A stretch of DNA of 64,000 bases, from the NCBI GenBank assembly GCA_017303995.1, contig JAFLBE010000002.1:62001-126000 (forward strand), given 5' to 3'. The position numbers and the translations under genes are program-made. Each line of letters starts with the position of its first letter. Within the stretch, counting starts at the first letter, position 1. Source of the DNA: Bacteroidota bacterium (GTDB taxonomy: Bacteria > Bacteroidota > JABWAT01). Under the pieces are notes generated by a model. It saw only the letters and a list, made by a program, of their open reading frames with translations, was not told the origin of the DNA and made no database searches. This document shows positions 43,466 to 50,527 of this stretch, one piece after another.

Positions 43466-44185
43466 ATGAGTGATTTAAGGCAATTTGAACAAGTTGATTC
43501 TGCTGCTGCTCCTGCACGTACCGCGTCGGTTGCTGCTGCTGATCTGATGAATAAAGTTTTTATGTGGATGACTGTTGGATTAGGTCTCACCGGATCTATT
43601 GCCCTTTACATTTCATCCTCACCTGAATTGATGGCTGGCATTACCGGCGGAACCGTTCTCGTTCTATTTCTGATCCAGATTGGTCTTGTCTTCTGGCTCA
43701 GCGCCCGCGTAATGGCCATGCAACCCCTAACTGCAACACTTGTATTTCTGGGTTATTCTGCTCTAACCGGTATTACCTTAACTCCGATTTTTATGATGTA
43801 CACAGCTTCATCAATCGGAATGACATTTATTGTAACTGCCGGAACATTTGGTGCAATGGCAACCTGGGGAATGGTTACCAAAACAGATCTTACCAAAATG
43901 GGAAATATTCTCATGATGGCACTTATCGGACTCATTATTGCCAGTGTTGTTAATATTTTTATGGGTAGTGGGTTAATGAGCCTTGTGATTTCAGGAGTTG
44001 GTGTTTTGATCTTTACTGGTTTAACCGCCTATGATGCCCAAAAGATTAAGGATATGAGCATTCAGTACCAACATGCTGATGGTGATACTCAAACCCGTGT
44101 GGCTATTATTGGTGCACTTACCCTTTATCTGGATTTCATCAACCTGTTCCTGATGCTTCTCAGGTTTGTTGGTGATCGCAGATAA
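43466..44185 (+). CDS. Bax-inhibitor-1/YccA-family membrane protein
   Basis: 239 aa with seven membrane helices. Typical are NKVFMWMTVGLGLTG, SALTGITLTPIFMMYT, ATFGAMATWGMVTKTDLT and the C-terminal TAYDAQKIKDM followed by ALTLYLDFINLFLMLLR. Bacterial members such as YetJ are pH-sensitive calcium leak channels; YccA modulates FtsH. The function here is open. It has its own promoter and terminator. Confidence 0.94.
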   Translation: MSDLRQFEQVDSAAAPARTASVAAADLMNKVFMWMTVGLGLTGSIALYISSSPELMAGITGGTVLVLFLIQIGLVFWLSARVMAMQPLTATLVFLGYSALTGITLTPIFMMYTASSIGMTFIVTAGTFGAMATWGMVTKTDLTKMGNILMMALIGLIIASVVNIFMGSGLMSLVISGVGVLIFTGLTAYDAQKIKDMSIQYQHADGDTQTRVAIIGALTLYLDFINLFLMLLRFVGDRR

Positions 44186-44207
44186 TTGCAGATTTTATAT
44201 AGAATGT

Positions 44208-44241
44208 AAAAAAAAGGCGGAATCATATCCGCCTTTTTTAT
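44208..44241 (+). terminator. Terminator after the Bax-inhibitor gene
   Basis: AAAAAAGGCGGA, ATCATA loop, TCCGCCTTTTTT: perfect stem with T-run. Confidence 0.92.
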
Positions 44242-44283
44242 TTAATGCCTTTTTGATTGATTCTTCGCTTAACAAAAACTACC

Positions 44284-44332
44284 CCCGTCACCCGTCACCC
44301 GTCACCCGTCACCCGTCACCCGTCACCCGTCA
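44284..44332. repeat. Seven tandem CCCGTCA heptamers
   Basis: Exact 7 x 7-bp array. It is reverse-complementary in type to ACGGGTCACGGG at 22.0 kb. The spacer 44186-44529 (344 bp) otherwise holds only the terminator and the upstream region of the small lipoprotein gene. Copy number is likely to vary between strains. Confidence 0.9.
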
Positions 44333-44529
44333 CTGGCATTTACGATTGATCTAAAAAAAATACATCGCATAGAAAAGTGTACGGTTTTTCTGTCCACTTA
44401 TTTAAAAATGAGTTGATTTTATCTATTCTGAATGTGTTTGTGACTTTGGCACGGATGTTGCTTAAGATACAACCGTCTTGATTAAGACGTTATCAACCAA
44501 ACCTGTTCAACAAATTTTTGGATACTACA

Positions 44530-44763
44530 ATGAAAAAAGTTCTTTTCGCTCTCTTAACTCTCTCCTTCTTCGCTGTTGCTTGCGGTCCTAAAGGCCCTAC
44601 ACCTGAAGAACTCGAAGCTGCAAAACAAGATTCCATCCGTATTGCTGATTCTACCGCTGCTGTTGTTGCTGCTGCTGAAGCTGCAATGAAAGCTAAAGAA
44701 GATTCAATCAAGGTTGCTGATTCTCTTGCTGCTGTAGCTGCTAAGGGTAAGAAGAAGAAATAA
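44530..44763 (+). CDS. Small Ala-rich lipoprotein, Lpp-like
   Basis: 77 aa from the ATG at 44530; a TTG at 44518 is less likely. Signal MKKVLFALLTLSFFAVAC with lipobox AVAC, then GPKGPTPEELEAA, then a single long helix with two similar units (KQDSIRIADSTAAV and KEDSIKVADSLAAV) and the C-terminal KGKKKK. Length, helix and terminal Lys recall Braun's lipoprotein, which is linked to peptidoglycan through its last Lys, but there is no sequence proof of homology. A strong terminator follows, suggesting high expression. Confidence 0.8.
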   Translation: MKKVLFALLTLSFFAVACGPKGPTPEELEAAKQDSIRIADSTAAVVAAAEAAMKAKEDSIKVADSLAAVAAKGKKKK

Positions 44764-44789
44764 TTAACCCCTAAAGGTTAACCTTTCTA

Positions 44790-46376
44790 TCAAGCCTCCG
44801 TACCTCTGGTACGGAGGCTTTTTTTTGCCATTTTTTCCAGATCAGACAAACTCCCCGCTTCGTTTTTTTCCCTTTTTTTATCCCAACCAAGTATTTTCGG
44901 GTTTTTTAAAACCAATCCGGATTTATGCCTGGCTGATGGTTCAGCCGAATCAAACTCAATCTCAAAAACAAGTTCTGGATTTACCGTCCGTACCGGACCG
45001 AATCGCTCGAGCGTGTTTTCTTTTATAAATCTGGCTAATTCTTTACTTTCTGCTTCAGAAAAGGAATGGCTTATTTTTGCAATTGAGGTTAGTGCCTCCT
45101 TATTCCAAACAGCCAGAGAAAGATCAAAATTTGTTCCTTGTTTGGAACCTGCACTTGCTTGTACATAAAGCAAAACCGCTTTTATTGATTGAGGTTTTGG
45201 CAATAAAAGTATGCTAGAAAAACCTAACTGTTTTGAATCCCTGAGTAGAATCCCGTCAATTCCCATTGGGATTGGCATTTCAATTAAATCAGTCAGCTCA
45301 TTCCAATCCGTGAAATCAATTGATTCTGGTAGTAAAAAATGACCGGCCCCGTGTTCCCTTAGACAATTTTCCAGTATCAATCGACGGTTTTTGAAGGCTT
45401 TTTCTAAAAGCTGGGAATTCTGATAGGCCAGGATATCTGTACAAATCAAAGTACTCTGACTTTTTTCTTTAGGATGCGTTCCGGGATCATAATTTTTTTC
45501 ACTATTTTTTTCTGAAAACTCAATTGGGATGGAAAAAGCAGAATTTACCAGGATTCCAGATAGGATGGTTCCGTCAGGAAGTGACTGTCCTGCTTTACCC
45601 AGATCCAGGTATTTTTTAAAAACGGGTGATCCATCCTCGTCAAAAAGAAAAACTTTTCCTGATTGCTTTACCAGTTGAATCTCATGACCAGATGGTTTCC
45701 ATTCAGCGAGCCAGTCTGTCGGATTTTGAAGCCCGGATATCTCTCTCAAAACAGTCAATGGAGGAATGGGAACAGGAAAGGTTAGTTCTGGTGGTGGTTG
45801 CAAAAGGTTGTTTAGCTTGTTAAAAGATAACGTATCAGGGTGCCATTTTTCGGAAAGTGGGTGAATTAAAGAAACGGAGTCGAATCCATTAGCTTTTGCA
45901 AAAAGGGCAATGACCTGACCCGAATTAAACACCGGTTTAAAACTTCCGCAAAGAAGCTGAAAAATGAGCAGCCTTTGACTTCTGTTGCAATGGCTCAACT
46001 CTGTAAACAGAAGATCCCGAAAGTCTTCATCTGATAAATTTCTGCAGGATTCAATCAGTAGAAAAATTGACCGAAGGGATACTGTTTGGGAATTGGACGG
46101 ATCATCGAAAATTAAGGTGAGAGTTTCAGCAAGATTCCCGGTAGATTTATTTGATTCAAGTACCAGCCAGTCTGATAAACCTGTGTAATTAGAAATGGAG
46201 TTTTTCAGTTTCCGCGTGGATACAGGTCGTTTTATTTTTCCACCCAATAAAAGAAAAAGTCCGTGCATTTTTTCATCCGGATCACTCTCCCTGAAAAAAT
46301 TGAAAACAAGTTCTTTTCTTTTAACTGATTCTGGTGTTTCAGAAAGTTCTGAAAATAGGTCGTAAAACCAGTTCAT
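44790..46376 (-). CDS. Degenerate ATP-dependent DNA ligase homologue
   Basis: 528 aa, full length for the bacterial ATP-dependent ligases that accompany Lhr-type helicases. The C-terminal OB domain is well kept: SIKAVLLYVQA, ENTLERFGPVRTVNPELVFEI and ARHKSGLVLKNPKILGW. The catalytic domain is not: motif I KxDG is KPSG (227-230), with Lys kept but Asp changed; motif III, usually LPDGTxxDGE, is LPDGTILSGI (266-275), losing the Asp and Glu; the usual SRRG stretch is FDEDG. Sealing activity is therefore doubtful. It is coupled by ATGA to a thioesterase-like gene rather than to a helicase or nuclease. An intact frame without stops argues for retained function, perhaps DNA binding. Confidence 0.78.
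   Translation of the reverse strand: MNWFYDLFSELSETPESVKRKELVFNFFRESDPDEKMHGLFLLLGGKIKRPVSTRKLKNSISNYTGLSDWLVLESNKSTGNLAETLTLIFDDPSNSQTVSLRSIFLLIESCRNLSDEDFRDLLFTELSHCNRSQRLLIFQLLCGSFKPVFNSGQVIALFAKANGFDSVSLIHPLSEKWHPDTLSFNKLNNLLQPPPELTFPVPIPPLTVLREISGLQNPTDWLAEWKPSGHEIQLVKQSGKVFLFDEDGSPVFKKYLDLGKAGQSLPDGTILSGILVNSAFSIPIEFSEKNSEKNYDPGTHPKEKSQSTLICTDILAYQNSQLLEKAFKNRRLILENCLREHGAGHFLLPESIDFTDWNELTDLIEMPIPMGIDGILLRDSKQLGFSSILLLPKPQSIKAVLLYVQASAGSKQGTNFDLSLAVWNKEALTSIAKISHSFSEAESKELARFIKENTLERFGPVRTVNPELVFEIEFDSAEPSARHKSGLVLKNPKILGWDKKREKNEAGSLSDLEKMAKKSLRTRGTEA
44792..44827 (+). terminator. Strong terminator overlapping the 3' end of the ligase-like gene
   Basis: Perfect 13-bp stem AAGCCTCCGTACC / GGTACGGAGGCTT, TCT loop, then a run of T. 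The minus-strand ligase-like gene ends inside this hairpin, so its last codons are drawn from it. Confidence 0.92.
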
Positions 46377-46855
46377 CTGGATTTTCGCTTAATTGACCAT
46401 ATCACCGTAAAATCTGCTATTGCTTGTCCATCAGAATCAACCCCTTTTGAAAGCGTAAAAACAGTTACCGGGTCATTCTGTTTTGATGCTTGAAAAACAG
46501 CTTTTCGTATTGCCTTTCCATCCTCACAAGAAAATGTAGTAGTTCCGGTTGCCTTCTTGAAAAACTGACCTTCAATACCCGTCACCAACGTTGAGATTTT
46601 TACGTCACTTCGCGAGGCTGCATCCAGAACCTGAATCCCTGATGCGAGTTCCCCGGCCATTGCCAGGCAGGCAAAATAAGTTGATCGGAAGGGGTTTTGT
46701 GTCAGGTAACCAAAAGGTACCGAAACCGAGGCAGATTGGTCAGAAAAACTTCTGATTTTGAGTCCGGCAAGGAGTGCCATCGGGAGATTTTTAAGCAGGT
46801 AGAGCCTAAATTTCCAGGCACTGAGCAGTTGAGTTTGGAGTGAAAGTTCACGCAT
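46373..46855 (-). CDS. Hotdog-fold thioesterase-like protein (DUF4442-like)
   Basis: 160 aa. Pattern KIRSFSDQSASVSVPFGYLTQNPFRSTYFACLAMAGELASG fits DUF4442/PaaI-related hotdog proteins: the strand-turn with NPFRSTYF and the central helix LAMAGELASG. Family members hydrolyse acyl-CoA thioesters; no catalytic residue can be fixed here. The gene overlaps the ligase-like gene by 4 nt. Confidence 0.7.
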   Translation of the reverse strand: MRELSLQTQLLSAWKFRLYLLKNLPMALLAGLKIRSFSDQSASVSVPFGYLTQNPFRSTYFACLAMAGELASGIQVLDAASRSDVKISTLVTGIEGQFFKKATGTTTFSCEDGKAIRKAVFQASKQNDPVTVFTLSKGVDSDGQAIADFTVIWSIKRKSR

Positions 46856-47034
46856 TAATTACATTTCCGGTTTTGATGGTAACATTAAAAAGAGATTAAG
46901 ACATGTGCCAGACACGATTTGACAACCTCTTACCTGAGGCAAGCAACCCTAACATTATATCGTCGTAAACTTGCAATGTAGTAAGAATGAAACCTTACAC
47001 ATTGAAAAACCTAAAAAAATAAGGGAGTACAATC

Positions 47035-47499
47035 ATGAAAAAAATGGTTGCTATTTTTACCGCAGTTACGGCTTTCACATTAGCCGGTTCAGCCCAAGCT
47101 CAGATTGCAAATCTGGCACATTCAAATCAGGAAGCACAGGCAAAGGCTTCAATTCAACCCAGGAAAGTTCAACCTGTTGATGTGAACAAAGTCTTGTTGG
47201 CAAACCTGACTTCTAGGAATTCAGCAGTAATGGAATCCACATTGGAAATCATTACCCGTGAAAAGATTGAACATCCTGAAATGAATTTCAACTCTTTGAA
47301 CGCAGTAATTGACCAGATCAGAAAAGAAGGCAGTTCCCCAGCGTTAAGGTATAAAGCTTACCTGACCAAAAATGTACTGACTCATCCTGAATGGTATGTG
47401 AAAAAAGTTCGGGATACGGGTGAAGACGGGAATATATTCTTCGTAGCGGTTGGACAGCGGGATCATGCGCGTCTGGTTGCCTACGGTGAAGTAAAATGA
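47035..47499 (+). CDS. Exported hypothetical protein
   Basis: 154 aa with signal peptide MKKMVAIFTAVTAFTLAG..AQA. The mature part is mainly helical (NSAVMESTLEIITREKIEH, NSLNAVIDQIRKEGSSPALRYKAYLTK), HEAT-like in rhythm, followed by HPEWYVKKVRD and a short beta end. A similar layout occurs in small periplasmic proteins of this phylum. GGGAGTAC precedes the ATG. Function unknown. Confidence 0.72.
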   Translation: MKKMVAIFTAVTAFTLAGSAQAQIANLAHSNQEAQAKASIQPRKVQPVDVNKVLLANLTSRNSAVMESTLEIITREKIEHPEMNFNSLNAVIDQIRKEGSSPALRYKAYLTKNVLTHPEWYVKKVRDTGEDGNIFFVAVGQRDHARLVAYGEVK

Positions 47500-47526
47500 C
47501 GCCAGAAAAAATAACTGAAGTCCGAG

Positions 47527-47564
47527 CGGGGCAGTTGGAAAAAGAATCCGGCTGCCCCGTTTTT
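47527..47564 (+). terminator. Terminator after the exported protein
   Basis: CGGGGCAG, 17-nt loop, CTGCCCCG, then TTTTT. Confidence 0.85.
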
Positions 47565-47580
47565 GTTTACACACGTTTCC

Positions 47581-47591
47581 GGGGGGGGGGG
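47581..47591. repeat. Poly-G tract of 11
   Basis: Eleven consecutive G on the plus strand at the border between the exported-protein gene and the polysaccharide locus. Could be a slippage-prone tract or a sequencing/assembly artefact. Confidence 0.9.
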
Positions 47592-47656
47592 TAAAGAAGA
47601 GTGCGCAAAGTTTTAATTACAAAGTGGACGTAAAAAGATTTTTAACGAAAAACATT

Positions 47657-48187
47657 TTATTTAATTTTTATAGCCGGATTCCCTGCATAAATTCCTGGTT
47701 CTAAAAGATCAGACTTCACCACAGATCCCAAAGAAACAACAATTTCATCATTAATTGTGACTCCAGGTGCAACCACACCGTTTGCACCGATCCAAACAGA
47801 ATCCCCAATCGAAATTTCACCTACCATCAAGTCAAAAGATTTACTTTTAAAATTGTGATTCCCGGTGCAGAGATAAACCCCCTGTGACAAAACAGAATCT
47901 GAACCAATTGTAACTCTTCCCAGATTATCAATCCAGACGTGTTCACCAAGCCATGAAAATTCACCCACGGTAAGAAACCAGGGATATTTAATTTGAACAT
48001 GGGGTTTAATCACAACCCCTTTTGATATTTCAGCCCCAAACCAGGTGAGTAGTTTTCGTTTCAATGAAGAGGGCCAGGGGAAGAATGTCTCAAAAAAACA
48101 TTGAGAAATGAGCATCCAGAAAATGATTTTACCTGATGATCCGGGTTTATACCAGGTGTTATCAAAGGTTGAAAGTGAGAATTTCAT
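47657..48187 (-). CDS. WcaF-type hexapeptide acetyltransferase, copy 1
   Basis: 176 aa left-handed beta-helix O-acetyltransferase. After an N-terminal region (NTWYKPGSSGKIIFWML), the hexapeptide repeats run through VVIKPHVQIKYPWFL, WIGANGVVAPGVTI and SVVKSDLLEPGIYAGNP. CTGNHNFKSKSFDL carries the catalytic His region. It probably acetylates a sugar of the polysaccharide made here. The N-terminal 140 codons are nearly identical to copy 2, while the last 35 or so differ. The start forms ATGA with the stop of a truncated glycosyltransferase tail. Confidence 0.88.
   Translation of the reverse strand: MKFSLSTFDNTWYKPGSSGKIIFWMLISQCFFETFFPWPSSLKRKLLTWFGAEISKGVVIKPHVQIKYPWFLTVGEFSWLGEHVWIDNLGRVTIGSDSVLSQGVYLCTGNHNFKSKSFDLMVGEISIGDSVWIGANGVVAPGVTINDEIVVSLGSVVKSDLLEPGIYAGNPAIKIK
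47765..48187 (-). repeat. 423-bp direct duplication, unit 1
   Basis: Matches 49254-49676 without gaps; I count four mismatches. Similarity drops sharply on both sides, within the acetyltransferase 3' end and at its start codon. Confidence 0.92.
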
Positions 48188-48327
48188 TTCTTATCGGCTT
48201 CCTTTTTAAATCGGCCTTCGTTTTCTGCTATTTTAATATCAACAACCATTCTGAACCAGAACCCCTGAAGAAAATGGAAAATCCAACCTTCCTTTCCATC
48301 AAGAATACCTAGCTGAAAGAAAAATTG
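48184..48327 (-). pseudogene. Truncated 3' end of a GT2 glycosyltransferase gene
   Basis: Reading the minus strand, 47 open codons (ending TGA, overlapping the acetyltransferase ATG) encode QLGILDGKEGW, IFHFLQGFWFR and FKKEADKK. These align with the C-terminus of the intact GT2 at 49673-50527 (FGFLDGTPGL, IFHFLQGFWFR). A TAA lies in frame just upstream, so the rest of the gene is missing. The remnant is more diverged from the intact copy than the two acetyltransferase genes are from each other. Confidence 0.75.
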
Positions 48328-48343
48328 TTAGTTAATAGCAAGG

Positions 48344-49003
48344 TTATTTGAGTGCTTCTAAATACAAGGACTCTCCCTTTCTTGATTCTGAATCATAGTG
48401 GAGCATTTTATCCATACTATTGTTAAAACTTGATTTTATAACTGTATGAAAACCAGCGGATTCTAAAAGTAATTTCATAGTCTGAAAATCATAACAAAAC
48501 AAATGACCATGATCCCGAAAAACCTCATTTACATACATTGCTGGTGTTTTATTATTAAAGTTATCCTCGTATGGAAACTTTTGTTCCCCACCATTTAATC
48601 TATTGTTATAAATTTCCATATAAAGTTGACCGTCAGGAACAACTATTCTTATTCTACCACCTGGTTTTAATATGCGATAAAACTCTGAAAAAATGTAAGG
48701 AATTTTTGTAAATGGCAAATGTTCCAAACAATGCTCCGTGAAAATGCCAATAAAACTATTCTCTTTTAAAGGTATTCCTTTAAGTAAATCCCAGCAAAGG
48801 TTTACACCGGGGCGCCACTGCCAGTCAAGATTTAGGAAATGTTTATAAATGTTGGCTCCACATCCGACATTTAAATACTCAGTTCCCCCAAAATCAGTTA
48901 GTTGGAATTTTGAATTACGCCTAAGACCTGAAATGAGATATTGTACTTTTGCATAATCAAATATTGACCGTCTAAAGGAAAAATTTGTTTTAGAAAAATC
49001 CAT
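48344..49003 (-). CDS. SAM-dependent methyltransferase (type 11)
   Basis: 219 aa. LNVGCGANIYKHFLNLDW is the SAM-binding motif I region, IGIFTEHCLEHLPF motif II, and FSEFYRILKPGGRIRIVVPD motif III. It is typical of sugar or lipid methyltransferases in polysaccharide loci. It is more A+T-rich than its neighbours and sits between the two acetyltransferase copies, so it may have arrived separately. 130 bp without features follow before copy 2. Confidence 0.88.
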   Translation of the reverse strand: MDFSKTNFSFRRSIFDYAKVQYLISGLRRNSKFQLTDFGGTEYLNVGCGANIYKHFLNLDWQWRPGVNLCWDLLKGIPLKENSFIGIFTEHCLEHLPFTKIPYIFSEFYRILKPGGRIRIVVPDGQLYMEIYNNRLNGGEQKFPYEDNFNNKTPAMYVNEVFRDHGHLFCYDFQTMKLLLESAGFHTVIKSSFNNSMDKMLHYDSESRKGESLYLEALK

Positions 49004-49136
49004 GATTAAAAATCCTTTTTTTTATAAAATAACATTACTTGCAAATATTTCTGGCTTAATACGATTCTTCATTTTCTAATTCAATGAAAATAATTGGACG
49101 GGTTTAAAAGATTCCCAAAAATAGGTAAAGGAATGA

Positions 49137-49676
49137 TTATTTTAAATGTCCAATTTTTACGGTAGGATTTCCTGAGTAAATTCCTGAATCTACAAGGTCA
49201 GATTTTACAAAAGATCCTAAAGAAACCACGATTCCATCTTTTATTGTGACTCTAGGTGCAACCACACCGTTTGCACCGATCCAAACAGAATCCCCAATCG
49301 AAATTTCACCTACCACCAAGTCAAAAGACTTACTTTTAAAATTGTGATTCCCGGTGCAGAGATAAACCCCCTGTGACAAAACAGAATCTGAACCAATTGT
49401 AACTCTTCCCAGATTATCAATCCAGACGTGTTCACCAATCCATGAAAATTCACCCACGGTAAGAAACCAGGGATATTTAATTTGAACATGGGGTTTAATC
49501 ACAACCCCTTTTGATATTTCAGCCCCAAACCAGGTGAGTAGTTTTCGTTTCAATGAAGAGGGCCAGGGGAAGAATGTCTCAAAAAAACATTGAGAAATGA
49601 GCATCCAGAAAATGATTTTACCTGAAGATCCGGGTTTATACCAGGTGTTATCAAAGGTTGAAAGTGAGAATTTCAT
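49137..49676 (-). CDS. WcaF-type hexapeptide acetyltransferase, copy 2
   Basis: 179 aa, same fold as copy 1. Residues 1-140 differ from copy 1 at only two or three places (FSWIGEHVW, SFDLVVGE), but the end VVAPRVTIKDGIVVSLGSFV and YSGNPTVKIGHLK is distinct. It is coupled to the intact GT2 gene by a 4-nt overlap, which is likely the original arrangement. Two acceptors or two positions on the same sugar may be served. Confidence 0.88.
   Translation of the reverse strand: MKFSLSTFDNTWYKPGSSGKIIFWMLISQCFFETFFPWPSSLKRKLLTWFGAEISKGVVIKPHVQIKYPWFLTVGEFSWIGEHVWIDNLGRVTIGSDSVLSQGVYLCTGNHNFKSKSFDLVVGEISIGDSVWIGANGVVAPRVTIKDGIVVSLGSFVKSDLVDSGIYSGNPTVKIGHLK
49254..49676 (-). repeat. 423-bp direct duplication, unit 2
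   Basis: Gap-free partner of 47765-48187 at a constant offset of 1489 bp, four mismatches counted. Confidence 0.92.
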
Positions 49677-50527
49677 TTTTTACTCGGGTTGGATTGGATT
49701 AATTCATAAACTTTAGCATCGACAAGAAAACGAAACCAAAAACCCTGAAGAAAATGGAAAATCAGCCCGGGAGTTCCATCCAGAAAGCCAAACCTGAAAA
49801 AATAACGGTAAATAAAATAGGCAACAGGTCTTACAAATAGGGGTGATTTCATGAAGAGTTTTGTTTTTAACCAACGGCGACGTTCGATAGGCGTTCCAAA
49901 AAACTTGGCGGAAACAACTTCACCATCAACCTTTTTTGAATAGAAAATTTCATTTGCTTCAGAAGTTGCCCATTTGTTGTGCTGAGCTGTAAAGGCAGAA
50001 AGGCTTTCACTCACCACATTAATAATATCAGCATGTTTGATAACGTCAATGTTGCCTGGTGCGCATTGAATAAAGTGTTGATCGTAGGCTTTTTCTTCAC
50101 ATTTTACAAATGAAGTTTTAAACAGACGCAAATGAAAATTCGGATAATGTCCGCCAAACCGAATCCATCGGTTCATAAACATGGTTTTTCTGGAGAACAT
50201 GAACCCACTGGCGTTGTGGCTTAATTCTTTGAAAGATTTATTGTACCAGGTTACAAACTCAGGGGTTAAGCGTTCATCAGCATCAATATGAAGTACCCAT
50301 TCAGTTTTTATCTGTTGTTGTGCCCAATTTCTTTGCAAACTGTAATTTCCGAACTCATGCTGAAGAAAAGGAATCTCATGTTTTTTTAAAATCTCAAGAG
50401 TGGAATCAGTTGAAAATGAATCAACAGCAAGAATTTTAGCCTCAATTCCATTTAGACTGGCCAAACACTCAGGCAAGTTTTTTTCTTCATTAAAAGTCAG
50501 AATCAATATGGTTAAATCAGTACTCAT
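49673..50527 (-). CDS. GT2 glycosyltransferase (WaaE/KdtX-like)
   Basis: 284 aa. LTILILTFNEEKNLPECLASL, DSFSTDSTLEIL and the acceptor motif VLHIDADERLTPE are GT2 marks; FMFSRKTMFMNRWIRFGG and KWATSEANE are typical of WaaE-like beta-1,4-glucosyltransferases. The C-terminal hydrophobic segment FLDGTPGLIFHFLQGFWF may bind the membrane. It overlaps genes on both sides by 4 nt. Confidence 0.92.
   Translation of the reverse strand: MSTDLTILILTFNEEKNLPECLASLNGIEAKILAVDSFSTDSTLEILKKHEIPFLQHEFGNYSLQRNWAQQQIKTEWVLHIDADERLTPEFVTWYNKSFKELSHNASGFMFSRKTMFMNRWIRFGGHYPNFHLRLFKTSFVKCEEKAYDQHFIQCAPGNIDVIKHADIINVVSESLSAFTAQHNKWATSEANEIFYSKKVDGEVVSAKFFGTPIERRRWLKTKLFMKSPLFVRPVAYFIYRYFFRFGFLDGTPGLIFHFLQGFWFRFLVDAKVYELIQSNPSKK

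Noticed and set aside
44284-44332. CRISPR-like array
   Set aside because: The units are 7 bp with no spacers and no cas genes are present; it is a simple tandem repeat.
44166-44354. 62-codon frame running through the CCCGTCA array
   Set aside because: It starts inside the Bax-inhibitor gene, crosses the terminator and consists of repeat-coded HPSPVTR units.
47765-49676. Insertion-sequence origin of the duplicated segment
   Set aside because: The 423-bp repeat is the acetyltransferase coding sequence itself, with no terminal inverted repeats or transposase.
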